In this document: positions 1-9,694 of the stretch, in pieces | How the letters are laid out: each line of letters begins with the position of its first letter | How positions within the stretch are numbered: position 1 is the first letter of the stretch | Source: Hippopus hippopus | Taxonomy: Eukaryota > Mollusca > Bivalvia > Cardiida > Cardiidae | Length of the DNA stretch: 64,000 nt | Assembly: GCA_946811185.2 (NCBI GenBank) | Contig: OX328103.1 | Location: 930,001-994,000, forward strand | Direction of reading: 5' to 3' | Notes under the pieces: generated by a model | What the model was told of the DNA's origin: nothing | What the model saw: the letters and a program-made list of their open reading frames with translations, nothing else | The model's database searches: none | Program-made: the position numbers and the translations under genes

Positions 1-61
1 TGCAATATAACTAAAACAATGTTGAAAATGGCATTAAACACCATTCAACCAATCAATCAAT
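1..61 (+). mobile_element. SINE-1 3' tail fragment
   Basis: Only the 3' end of a tRNA-derived SINE is inside the window. The motif AACAATGTTGAAAATGGC, then TTAAACACC and an (AATC)n tail, matches complete copies such as 25770-26095. The body lies beyond the left edge. Confidence 0.75.
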
Positions 62-234
62 CCTCAAGGATATAAAAACACAGGACAATGTTTGGGGTAA
101 GGGTTACATCTGACAGTAGATCTGGCTGTGAAAAAAAAAGCTGAATCATTAAGTTGATTGATTGAATAGTTTCTGTTTTGAAATTCTGTTTGTATCAGAG
201 TCTATTACTTGTTACCCTATATTCCCAATGCTAA

Positions 235-470
235 AACCCTTAATAAGACGATCCTGTTCTTTTACCACTCTGAAGAAGGTTTTATAAACATTGTTTGAAA
301 ATGAGAAAATGCTTGTAAACAGCATTTTCTCTTTTTCCAACATGGTTGCCTCCCATTTCTAGGACAAACTCAATTAATTTAGTCATTTAATTTTCTTGTC
401 TTTAAAGGCTTTTAGCAACAAAGAGTCTAAAAATCTGTCTTCTGGTATTGAGTGATAACTTAACCCTTTA
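235..470 (+). repeat. TTAA-A MITE, degenerate
   Basis: Palindromic MITE with an eroded core at about 298-343 (GAGAAAATGCTTGTAAACAGC) and a tail that runs into the TTAA shared with the next copy. Termini are poorly preserved. Confidence 0.65.
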
Positions 471-688
471 CCAAACAATCCCGAATTTTAACGATCCTGA
501 GGAAGAGGACTTTTGAAAACATTGTGGGAAAACGTGAAAATGCTGGTGACCAGCATTTTCTCCTTTTCCCACAATGTTCTCTCTCCTATCAAAGGAAACT
601 TCTATAATCTGACCCATATTTAATTTATTTTCTGTAAATGCTTTGGGTTTTTACAAGACTGAAATCTTGTTGTGTGGTAAAGGGTTAA
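470..688 (+). repeat. TTAA-A MITE, near complete
   Basis: Starts TTAACCCTTTACC and ends GGTAAAGGGTTAA. The central hairpin (about 516-580) contains GTGAAAATGCTGGTGACCAGC. Length 219 bp including both TTAA sites. This is a good reference copy of the family. Confidence 0.9.
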
Positions 689-798
689 TAACCTTTGTAT
701 ACTATGAACCGCAAATGCTGATGGTACAGATCATGATCAGATGATCAGATGTTCTGTGTATACATGAACTTCTAGTATATTGGTATTTAGAGAAATCT

Positions 799-1009
799 TT
801 AACCCTTATCCTGCTAAATAAAAGAAATGAAACTTTCAAGACGATAGTAAAAATCCAAGTGTTGCTGCTTGAAAGGTATATTTGGAGGAAATACATCTTA
901 TCGAACAGTGTAGATTCAAGATCAGACTGCACATTCTGTGCAGTCTGATCTTGATCTACGCTGTCCGCAAAAAAGGTCAGTAAGTTGCACTTAGCAGCCT
1001 AAGGGTTAA
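799..1009 (-). repeat. TTAA-B MITE, complete
   Basis: Starts TTAACCCTTATCCTGCTAAA and ends TAGCAGCCTAAGGGTTAA, so the ends are imperfect inverted repeats next to TTAA. The central hairpin near 905-965 pairs AGATCAGACTGCACA with TGTGCAGTCTGATCT. Length 211 bp. Confidence 0.88.
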
Positions 1010-1029
1010 CATTGGTATTGACAGACACC

Positions 1030-2470
1030 ACTCAACGCGAGGCTCACATATTCCACTGTAACTGGTGCCTTCAGGCACCTCTACCATTAGTTCATAAATC
1101 TGTGTCTTATAATTGGTGCCTCTAGGTACCTCTCATATTGGTTGCTACAGGTAACTCTAATTATTAGTGCCCACTAGTAACTGTCACATATTTAAGTGCC
1201 CACATCTACATCTCTTACTGGTGCCTAAAATAACCCCTCACATTGGTGCCCAGAGGTACCTATCACATTGATATCCACAGATTTCTATCACACTGGCACC
1301 TACAGATATCTCTCCCTTTGGTATCTAAAATCATATCTCCCAGTAGTGCCTAAAAGTGCATCTCACCTTGATTCATACAAGTACTTCTCATGCTGGCACC
1401 AACAGATACCTTTTAATATAGATGGATATTTGTACCTTTCAAATTGGTATCATAGGTACCTCTCATACTGGTGCCTATAAATATATATACCTCTCACATT
1501 TGTGCCCATAGATACCTCTCACATTGGTGCATAAAAGTTCCTCTCTAATTGGTGCTCAAAGATACCTCTCATATTGCGGCCTAAAAGTAACTCTATTTTC
1601 GGGCAGCACATGGATACTTCTCACATTGGTGCCTGTAAATACCTCTTTACCTACAGGTAAGTCAAAGTATACTTATCATAACAGTGTCACCAGTATATCT
1701 CAGCTAGATGTCTACAGGTACCTTTCACATAATTTATGTACCTTCATATATCTCACATAATCATGTTCATAGGTATCTCTCACATTGGTGTCTACAGTTA
1801 TCTCAAATACTGATGCCTAGAGGTACCCCTTACTGTGGTGCATATATCTACCTCTAATACTCTTACTGACAGATATTAGTAAGATTAGGTATCTGCACAC
1901 ACATGGATACCCATGGTTCCCAAGGTTATTTTCTCATTGGCTTCCTACATGTTGATACCTCTCACATGTTGCCTTTGAGGTAACTCTCATATTGGTGCCT
2001 ACTGGTACCTCTGGTGCCTGTATGGACCTCTTGCATTGGTGCCTACAAGTACCTCTGACATTCGGTGCCTACAGGTACATCACACATGGTTGCATCCCTC
2101 TAAATGGTGCATACGGATAGATCTTACATTTACTTTGATGCCTATGGTTTCTTTTACATTTTTTGTCTACACATACCTCACTAATTGATGCCTATAAGAG
2201 CCTCCTAATTGATACCTAATTGTTCCTCTAATATTAGTTTTCATAGATACATCACATACTGATGTCTACAGATACCTGTCACACCAGTGCTTCAGATGCC
2301 TCTCACATTTCTACCTGAAAGCATTTCTCACACTAGTGCCTACAGCTCCCCATCACATTGGTGCCTTCATGTATCCCTCCAGATGGTGCATACCAATACA
2401 TCTCACATTTCTTTTGGTTCTGTATGGGACCCCAACAAGGTGCCTACAGGTGATCTAATCAGTGACTAAG
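1030..2470. repeat. Decayed 25-bp minisatellite array
   Basis: About 57 units of 25 bp fit the span; consensus roughly CTCACATTGGTGCCTACAGG plus TACCT. Exact 25-nt spacing is clear at 1258-1410. Units are heavily diverged. The period is not a multiple of three, so the short reading frames here are not protein repeats. Confidence 0.9.
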
Positions 2471-2479
2471 CACTTGTGT

Positions 2480-2700
2480 GCCGGTTCTCTCTTTCTACAA
2501 AATTTTTTACCCAGAGCCTGTTCTTTTCTAACAGATTATGGTGGCAGATATAAGGGAGATAAGTGACTGTATTATAACTAAAGTGATCTATTGATTAGCA
2601 ATTAATAACACAAACACTCTTTTTCTCCCTCATCGACAGTATAGATTCTATCTTTTCCTGCATATAAACCAACTTTTATCCATCCATCAAAGGGTTGACA
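2480..2700. other. Stretch without recognised features
   Basis: AT-rich sequence between the minisatellite and a MITE. I see no gene, hairpin or repeat that matches elsewhere in the window. Confidence 0.5.
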
Positions 2701-2705
2701 ACCTT

Positions 2706-2914
2706 CAGCTCTTTCATACCAAAGACGATACAAAAAGCTTTAGTGGACAGTGTAGATCAAGATCAGACTGCACAAAAAGTGCAGTCTGATCTCTGATCTA
2801 CACTGTCCACTGCTTTATTATAGATTAGGAATGAACTCACATGATCTTGCAGCGAAACTGTATTTGTAGCCTTTGAGAAAATGAAATTCATTTATCCTCT
2901 AGTGAAAGAGTTAA
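2706..2914 (+). repeat. TTAA-B' MITE (B hairpin, different flanks)
   Basis: The central hairpin at about 2748-2812 is the TTAA-B hairpin (CAGTGTAGATCAAGATCAG), but the flanks read CTCTTTCATACC on the left and GTGAAAGAGTTAA on the right, as in the copies at 35594-35773 and 57559-57771. Confidence 0.8.
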
Positions 2915-3194
2915 TAGTCACTAAAATTGGCAAAAACAGTGGTCAGTCAGTTTCTTTTGTTTTGTACCTTGCTAATCCTGACTTTACTATAATTTGGTCC
3001 TACTGTCTCATGCTTCTTCCCATAGAATCACAATTTTTTTTTCAATAAACACACAAAATCACATATTCAAAAAATATGTGATAAACATCAGATTCATGTG
3101 ATAACCCATTCCTTCACAGAAATAATACTTAATGTAACATATGAGATTATAGAAGAAATATATCTAGAGGCAACAAAATGTTTTGTTTTGAATG

Positions 3195-3290
3195 ACGTCA
3201 AAAACATTATGGAAAAGGGGAACAAGTGCTATTTATTGTTACCAGCAATTGCTCCCTTTTTCCAGAATGTTTATTTGAGAGCTTTCTGCT
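3195..3290. repeat. TTAA-A core remnant
   Basis: Eroded hairpin: ACATTATGGAAAAGGGG opposite TGCTCCCTTTTTCCAGAATG. Ends are not recognisable. Confidence 0.5.
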
Positions 3291-3312
3291 TGCAACCCTA
3301 GTAGTAATAATT

Positions 3313-3522
3313 TTAACCCTTAGGCTGCTAAGTGCGACTCAATGACCTTTTACGTACAGTGTCGATCAAGATCAGACTGCACAGAACATGCAGTCTGATC
3401 TTGGACCTACATTGTCCGATATGGGTATATCATTTCCCAAAAAATACTTTTGAAATAGCAAAATTTTACTTTTTACTAACAGTTTTAAAAGTTTCATTCA
3501 CTTATTTAGCATGATAAGGATG
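3313..3522 (+). repeat. TTAA-B MITE, complete
   Basis: Starts TTAACCCTTAGGCTGCTAAG and ends near TTAGCATGATAAGG. The hairpin at about 3358-3418 contains GATCAGACTGCACAGAAC. It is in the opposite orientation to the copy at 799-1009, and together they define the family termini. Confidence 0.85.
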
Positions 3523-3566
3523 ACTGATTCTAGGACAGAAGCCTGTAGGAAGCTTTTATCCAAGAT

Positions 3567-3777
3567 AAACCTTATCCCACTAAATAAGTAAAATGAAATT
3601 TTAAATTTAGTAATAAAACCCCAAATATTATTATTTCAAAGTCATATTTTGGGGAATATGTATCTCCTTATCGGACAGTGTAGATCCAAGATCAGACTGC
3701 ACGTTCTGTGCAGTCTGATCTTGATCTATACTGTCCTAAAAAGGTCAGTGAGTCTGGCTTAACAGCCTAAGGGTTAA
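3567..3777 (-). repeat. TTAA-B MITE, complete
   Basis: Head AACCTTATCCCACTAAATAA, hairpin near 3676-3740, end CAGCCTAAGGGTTAA. Same orientation as 799-1009. Confidence 0.85.
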
Positions 3778-4119
3778 AGATTTATGATAATTCTGTTGTC
3801 AAACATTGCCTGGCATCATCCTGATCAGGTCATAACTCACTGTCACTACGGAGACAGACAGGTGCCATGGAAATGATGTGTTCCCAAGTGAGACTGGGGG
3901 CTTCACTTTGTTACCATGGTGACACCACTCCATGCAGCCATCAACTTCAATCATTTGTCAAGGAATGATAAAAAATCATTGGAGAACTAATTTCATCCTT
4001 TAACTTCATAATATACTCTTCAAATGTTAACCTTTAAACTGCAAAATAAATAAAATGGTCATTTCTAGCCAATAAAAGAGAATCTGTGTTATTGTAAATT
4101 TTGAGACTACTCTTGGCTA

Positions 4120-4330
4120 AATGACAAAATTTTTGACAAGTCCAAATTCAAAGCATTTTGCCAACAACAAATCAAGTGTGACTCAAATGTTGAGATATGT
4201 ACTGAATGGGTAGAAAACATTGTAGGAAAAGGAAAAAATGCTGGTTATCGGCATTTTCTCCTTTTCCCTCTATGTTTTCAAATGTTATTTCCCTCAGATT
4301 AGTTAAAACATGGGATTAGTTAGCAAACTT
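4120..4330 (-). repeat. TTAA-A MITE, ends lost
   Basis: The internal flank GACAAGTCCAAATTCAAAGC and hairpin 4205-4280 with AAAAATGCTGGTTATCGGC are clear. The TTAA termini are not. Confidence 0.7.
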
Positions 4331-4343
4331 TCTTTCCAATGAT

Positions 4344-4505
4344 TTTTCTCCTTTCTCCTCTGATGCAGAGAAGTAGTCAGAGGCTGAAAATAAAGTTGTG
4401 TCTGTACTGTTGTGAGAAAGCCAGGAAACACATGTGTAGATGCACTGACTGCCATGGTATGACTGACCTAGGCTGTTAAAACAGTGTTAAATTCCAATAC
4501 AAACA
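4344..4505 (+). mobile_element. SINE-3, 5'-truncated
   Basis: Contains CTCTGATGCAGAGAAGTAGT, GTGAGAAAGCCAGGAAACAC and TATGACTGACCTAGGCTG, all in the same order as complete SINE-3 copies (27889-28156, 61775-62034). The tRNA-like head is missing. Confidence 0.7.
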
Positions 4506-4838
4506 AAGCTTTTGCAGACGCAGTTTATCAAGATCACAAAACATACATGTGAGATAGGCTGAAATTACTGTAAAATTGCAAAAGTCAGAGTCAATTTACC
4601 TGAATAAAGATAGCAACACACATTCATTGTATCTTGAATGACCTAACACTGGTGGCTTTGTATCATCATCATCACAACCATCATCATCACCATTATCATA
4701 GTTTCATCTACCTATAGAGCATCTATGTGAAAAATGTTCCACATTCAAATCAACTCTAAATAACCATGTCCAACAAGGATCTTTCACTATTTTATCACAT
4801 TCAAACTTATCAAACTTTCTTTATAAAACATAGTATTT

Positions 4839-5066
4839 TTAACCCTAACCCTTCACCACAGAATCCCAAGTTTTAACTACCCTGAGAAAAGCTTTTGAAA
4901 ACATTGTGGGAAAAGGAGGAAATGTTGGTAACCAGCACTTTCTCCTTTCCAACAATGTTTTCTACCATTTCAAGGACAAACAGCATCATTTTGACATACA
5001 TGTATATTGTCTTCTGCAAATGCTTTCAAGCAGGACAAGTCTAAAATTTTGTCCTTTGGTGAAACG
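4839..5066 (+). repeat. TTAA-A MITE
   Basis: Head AACCCTTCACCACAGAATCC, hairpin near 4902-4965, tail ACAAGTCTAAAATTTTGTCC. The right terminus merges directly into the TTAA-B copy that follows. Confidence 0.82.
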
Positions 5067-5271
5067 TTTAGCTGCTAACTGTGAAATGAAACCTTCAAGC
5101 TGATAGTATAACCCATACTTTTGCTAATTTCAAAATTATTTTTCGGGGGAAAAATATCTCCATATTGGACAGTGTAGATCCAAGATCAGACTGCACATTC
5201 TGTGCAGTCTTATCTTGATCTACACTGTCTGCAAAAGGTCACTGAGTTGCACTTAGCAGCCTAAGGGTTAA
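5067..5271 (-). repeat. TTAA-B MITE
   Basis: Hairpin near 5164-5230 and end AGCAGCCTAAGGGTTAA. The left terminus is replaced by the end of the adjacent TTAA-A copy. Confidence 0.82.
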
Positions 5272-5383
5272 CATAGCTAAAGATAAAGCCTAAGCCCTAG
5301 CACTACCAACTGTATCCCTCCAGCTACACTTACAAATCTACCAACAGAACAGTATCTCCTTTATCATATGACAAAAATTTGGG

Positions 5384-5549
5384 TTGATTAATTGAATGGT
5401 GTTTTACACCACTTTCAACATTATTTCAGTAACATCACAGTGACAACTCAAATATTCATGTAATTTCCTGGGTTTCACTGGTACCAGGTTAGGGCTCTGA
5501 GGTGTATTGGTCTTGCCCAAGGATACTCCCATGAAAAACCCCCAAAAAA
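5384..5549 (-). mobile_element. SINE-2, 5'-truncated
   Basis: Read on the minus strand this has the central motif CTTGGGCAAGACC and the tail motif GAAATAATGTTGAAAGTGG. The tRNA-like head is absent; a TTAA-A remnant adjoins. Confidence 0.68.
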
Positions 5550-5720
5550 TTTTGGAATTATCTGTATTCAAAGTGTTTGCAGATGACAAATCATGTGCCT
5601 CAAATATTTTGATCTGTCTTTGAGAAGGTAGAAAACCATGTAAAACAGCCTTTTCTCCTTTTCCAACAATGTTTTCAGGAGACTTTTTCCTCAGTCAGGG
5701 TTGTCAACCCCAGACAAAAC
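5546..5720 (-). repeat. TTAA-A MITE with reduced hairpin
   Basis: Internal flank GTGTTTGCAGATGACAAATC and right flank CCTCAGTCAGGGTTGTC belong to TTAA-A. The left hairpin arm has mostly gone (near 5636-5665). Confidence 0.62.
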
Positions 5721-5749
5721 CCAGTGTTTAACAATTCCAACAGAAAATG

Positions 5750-6000
5750 TTTCTGAAGCCATTGTGTAAAGGTAAACACATTGTGGAAAAAGGAGAAAAA
5801 TGCTAGCAACCATTATTTTTGCCTTTTTCCCCACTGATTTCTATCCTTACCAAAAAAAAAAACATTTTAGAAAAATGAGAAAATGCTGGTTACCAGCATT
5901 TTCTCCTTTTCCCATAATGTTTTCCAAAGTCTTTTCTGTTAGGATAGAACCAGCATTTTCTCGTGTTTCCTGAATGTTTTAAAATCCTTTTTCCTCAGTC
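5750..6000. repeat. Cluster of TTAA-A hairpin cores
   Basis: Two hairpins stand close together (about 5765-5830 and 5862-5930), followed by a right-arm-only copy (5952-5995). All match the TTAA-A core, without full flanks. Confidence 0.7.
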
Positions 6001-6010
6001 ATTAAAAGAG

Positions 6011-6225
6011 TTAACTCTTACCAAAACAATCCTGAATTCTAATAACATTCCTGAAAGAGAAGGCTTTTAAAAACATGTTGGTAACCAGCATTTCTCCTTT
6101 TCCCACTATGTTTTCTACCATATCATCAAGGAGAGAAATCATCATTTGAGCTACTTGTGACTTGTCATCTGCATGATGCTTCCATATTGGTCAAGTCCAA
6201 GAATGTTGTTGTTTGATAAAGTCTG
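6011..6225 (+). repeat. TTAA-A MITE with missing left hairpin arm
   Basis: Starts TTAACTCTTACC. Right flank CATCATTTGAGCTACTTG and tail GTTGTTTGATAAAG. The left arm is deleted up to TTGGTAACCAGC. Confidence 0.72.
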
Positions 6226-6635
6226 TTATCTGCAAAGTACAAGAAAAAGGGTTCCCAGGGACTCCGTAATCCTCCGAATGTAGGTAGGGAGGCTTTTCCA
6301 ATGATTGATTCCCCCATCAGTACGCAACACAAAACAAAACTCATAAACTTAATCCCTTTCCTGACAGTTTGCACCGAATTTATCACTTGTATAAGCCATC
6401 GGAAGTACTTCAACTCGGAAAAAAACAAACGATGAGACGTGATCACAGGTTCCAAAATTGGTTATATCAAGCACTTAATCAATCAATAAATCCTAATAAA
6501 TGGTACGAAAAGACTTACTGCGACTCTCCGATTTTCTTATCAGCTTTGGAAATGGAAACCTTGGGAAAATTGATCATGCAATATTGCAGTTATTTCTCTG
6601 ACAATTTCAATAGTTTAAACTTTTAAAATTTTATT
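6226..6635. other. Stretch without recognised features
   Basis: No repeat of this window matches here. Short reading frames on both strands (e.g. 6165-6455) show no family motif, start context or splice structure that I can support as a gene. Confidence 0.45.
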
Positions 6636-6639
6636 CTAA

Positions 6640-6850
6640 ACCAAACAACAAAATCTGAGACTAAACTAAATTGAAGGCATTTGCAGACAAAAATTAAAAA
6701 TTCCTCATATAGTGTGAATTTTTTTTTTTCTATGAAAGGGTACAAAACATTGTGGGAAAAGGAGAAAATGCTGGTTACCAGCATTTTCTCTTTTTGCCAC
6801 AGTGTTTTCAAAAGCTTTTTCAGTCAGGGTTGTTACAACTCCAGCGTGTG
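6640..6850 (-). repeat. TTAA-A MITE
   Basis: Left flank AAATTGAAGGCATTTGCAG, hairpin about 6742-6810 with the intact dyad TGCTGGTTACCAGCA, right flank CAGTCAGGGTTGTTAC. Confidence 0.82.
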
Positions 6851-6894
6851 CAGATAAATTCTTTCGTTCATGAAACATGCATGCTGATGCACAA

Positions 6895-7980
6895 AGCCAC
6901 AGAACAAGTCAGGGCCATGATGGCCCTGTATCGCTCCACTGGCTAATAAGTAAAAACCCTACATACCAAACATTACAATACTTGGCCAATTGGTTTTAAA
7001 CATGAGACCCCTGAGACAGGACTAAAATTGTTAGCCCTAGTTGTTATGGTTAGTAACAAGAAGATTGCTAAAGTTTTCACTTTATAAACTTCTGACTCCT
7101 GGGGTGGGATCAAATTCGACCCTAGGGCTATAATTTGGGCACTCTTGGTAAAAGCCTACTTGATAAAGCTACATGCAAAATTTGGTAGCCCTAGGCTTTA
7201 TCACTAAGTACAGGGAGATTTCTAAAGTTTTCTCTATATAAGCCCAGGTAAAACTTGTGACCCCAAAAGCGAGGTCAAATTTGACCCCAGGGCTATAATT
7301 TGGGCACTCTTGGTAGAGGTCCACTAGATAAAGCTTCATGCAAAATTTGGTAGCCCTAGGCCTAATGGCTAGGTACAGGGAGATTTCTAAATTTTTCTCT
7401 ATATAAGCCCATGTAAAACTTGTGACCCCCTCCCCCGGGTGGGGTCAAATTTGACACCAGGGCTAAAATTTGGGTACCCTTGGTAGAGGCCCACTAGATA
7501 AAGCCACATGCAAAATTTGGTAGCCCTAGGCCTTATGGCTAGGCAAAGGAAGATTTCTAAAGTTTTCTCTATATAAGCCCATGTAAAACTTGTGACCCCC
7601 GGGGCAGGGCCAATTTTGACCCCTGGGCTATAATTTGAAGAAACTTGATAGAGGTCTACTAGATAAAGCTTCATGCCAAATTTTGTAGCCCTAGGCCTTA
7701 TGGTTTCAGACAAGAAGATTTTCCAAGATTTCCAATATTTTAAAGTTTTGTTGCCTTGGCAACCAGAGTTTTTGAAGGAATCAAATTCTTTCAAGAAATT
7801 CTGAAGAGGACCATAGCAGGATCATTTCTGTGAAGTTTCATCAAAATTTGATGGGTAGTTTCAGAGAAGAAGATGTTTGAAATAAAAGTTAACGCACGCA
7901 TTCACACACGCACAGATGCACGCACGATGGACACCGGGCCATGACATAAGCCAGCTGGCCTTTGGCCAGTGGAGTTAAAA
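6895..7980 (+). mobile_element. Pearl/Helentron-like element with tandem core repeats
   Basis: Left end has the hairpin CAGGGCCATGATGGCCCTG (6910-6928) followed by TATCGCTC. Between about 7065 and 7720 lie four diverged units of ~165-170 bp; the motif GGGCTATAATTTGGGC or a variant recurs at 7125, 7290, 7460 and 7625. The right end has the hairpin CTGGCCTTTGGCCAG (7955-7969) before a short A-run. Bivalve 'pearl' elements, later grouped with non-autonomous Helitron/Helentron-type elements, are known for a tandem ~160-bp core between unique ends. The assignment is by architecture, since I cannot run an alignment. No transposase is encoded. Confidence 0.7.
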
Positions 7981-8175
7981 ATCCAGTTTAAACTTTATGT
8001 TCCTCTATACACCTATTTTGTGAAAGCCCATATCTTTAGTGAGAAATGGAAACTTTCTCTCCATAAAATTTAGGCCCAAAAATTGTAATTTCAAGAAGAT
8101 TTTGCAGAGATTTCTACCAAAGATTAGTCAGATAACACTCCAAATTGCAGGCTGGTTCAGTATTAACAAACCATG

Positions 8176-8458
8176 CTTATGACTGATTGATTGAATGGTG
8201 TTTAACACAGTTTTCAACATTATTTTAGTCTTAATCCTGCAGCCAGTGTACCTATCCATGCTTTCCTGGAGTTTCTTTCACCAGTACTCTGCACAATCTT
8301 TCCAGGCCACTGGCTTCTCTCCCACATAACCACCGTCAAAACAATGGACAGTGTTGAAAGAAGAATGAATCCTGTTGCAATGACTATCATCACAAAAAAG
8401 TTGCCAGAGCTGGGGATCAAGTCCTGTATGCTACTGACTGAGCTACCCTGGCTCGGCG
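8176..8458 (-). mobile_element. SINE-1, full-length
   Basis: On the minus strand it starts GCCGAGCCAGGGTAGCTCAG (tRNA-like head with box A) and ends with TGTTGAAAACTGTG, TTAAACACC and an (AATC)n-type tail. Box B is decayed. Length about 283 bp. Confidence 0.82.
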
Positions 8459-8464
8459 CCATTT

Positions 8465-8740
8465 TCATGAACATTCTTAGTCTAATTCAGAAATTTAGAA
8501 AGTAACACAACTTATTGGCTACACCATTTGGTTTCTCGGAATGTGTTAAAAGGCCTCTATCTCAAGATTATTGAATCTCAAAAAGATTAAGCTATCGAAG
8601 AGTTAAGCTATATAGTACAAAGCATAAATTAGTGCAACTTTCTGGAAAAACAGAAAGAGCTTCCTGCTCCACACTGTTTTAACTCTTTGCAAATTTTCCG
8701 ACATCTAAGTCCAAAAAGGTGGTAGACAACAAATTATGGC
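8465..8740. other. Stretch without recognised features
   Basis: Sequence between SINE-1 and a TTAA-A element. Nothing recognisable. Confidence 0.45.
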
Positions 8741-8743
8741 AGT

Positions 8744-9185
8744 TTAACCCTTTACCACATGACATAATGTTAGACTTATCTAATTATAAGCATATATGGC
8801 CTGCAACACGCGAAAAGAGACATTCGGACATTTGCGTAAAGTGTCATCTCGGATCAGCCTGCGCAGTCCGCGCAGGCTGATCCCAGACGACACTTTCCGT
8901 TCTTATGTAATTTTCTGTTTTAGGTATGTCTACTGAAGGACAAAATCTAACGTAGTCGTAAAGTGCGTCTCGGATTAGCCGAATGCCCCTTTTCGCGTTT
9001 TGCAGGCCATATATAGGAGGAACTACACATAACTCTATGATGAGATTTGTTTTTGACAAAATAGGAAACATTGTGGGAAAAGGAGAAAATGCTGGTTACC
9101 AGTATTTTCTCCTTTTCCCAATATGTTTTCAAAAGCCTCTTCCCTCAGGATGGTTAAAACTCAGGAATGTGTGTTAAAGGGTTAA
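8744..9185 (-). repeat. TTAA-A MITE split by PAL-E
   Basis: Starts TTAACCCTTTACCACATGAC and ends TTAAAGGGTTAA. The hairpin lies at about 9066-9127. The left flank is interrupted at 8793 by a complete PAL-E palindrome, so this copy is older than the PAL-E insertion. Confidence 0.85.
8793..9013. repeat. PAL-E fold-back element
   Basis: Inverted ends TATATGGCCTGCAA / TTTGCAGGCCATATATA. The left arm holds a second dyad, GATCAGCCTGCGCAG facing CGCAGGCTGATC (8855-8884). A related copy is at 43455-43727. Confidence 0.85.
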
Positions 9186-9187
9186 AT

Positions 9188-9335
9188 TATAGGATTTGTC
9201 TTTTGAAGACAAGAAAACATTGTGGGAAAACGATAAAATACTTGTTAACAGTATTGTCTTTTTTCCAACCTTATATTTCCAAAAGTTTTATTCTTCAGAG
9301 TCCTTGAAAGTCAGGATTGTATGGTAAAGGGTTAA
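9188..9335 (-). repeat. TTAA-A MITE, left-truncated
   Basis: Hairpin 9221-9275 is eroded. The right end GGTAAAGGGTTAA is intact at 9332-9335. Confidence 0.72.
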
Positions 9336-9694
9336 CCTATTACCACACAGGCTACATCAGACAATACTAAAACTAGAGCTGTCACTGAATGTGACTTAAT
9401 ACCCCTGCCAGCCCTTTGACAGAAAAAAGTGTCAAGTTTAAGGGGAGATAATTCCTCAACCAGGAGGAGTTGACACTTGAAAATTGTGTCTTGCAAATCT
9501 TCAATATATGATCAATATATGTGCAAAGTTTCAATACAGTTGAAGGGAAACTATAGGAGTTTGAGACACAAAACTAGAGCTGTCACTGAATGTGACTTAA
9601 TACCCCCGCCAGCGCTTTGACAGAAACAGGCAATTATTTGTACACAGACGGACACACGGACGGACAAACGGACAGACAGGCTGATTCCAGTATA

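Noticed and set aside
516..580. TTAA-A hairpins as microRNA precursors or transcription terminators
   Set aside because: The ~70-bp hairpin recurs about 100 times with clear transposon boundaries, so it is a MITE core. Some could yield small RNAs, but nothing in the sequence shows it.
1268..1760. Protein-like repeats rich in Tyr-Leu-Ser
   Set aside because: Translation of a 25-bp minisatellite. A period not divisible by three makes a coding repeat unlikely.
7399..7794. 131-codon open frame with apparent protein repeats
   Set aside because: It comes from the ~165-bp tandem units of the pearl-like element. Unit lengths vary and are not all multiples of three, and the frame is closed in neighbouring units.
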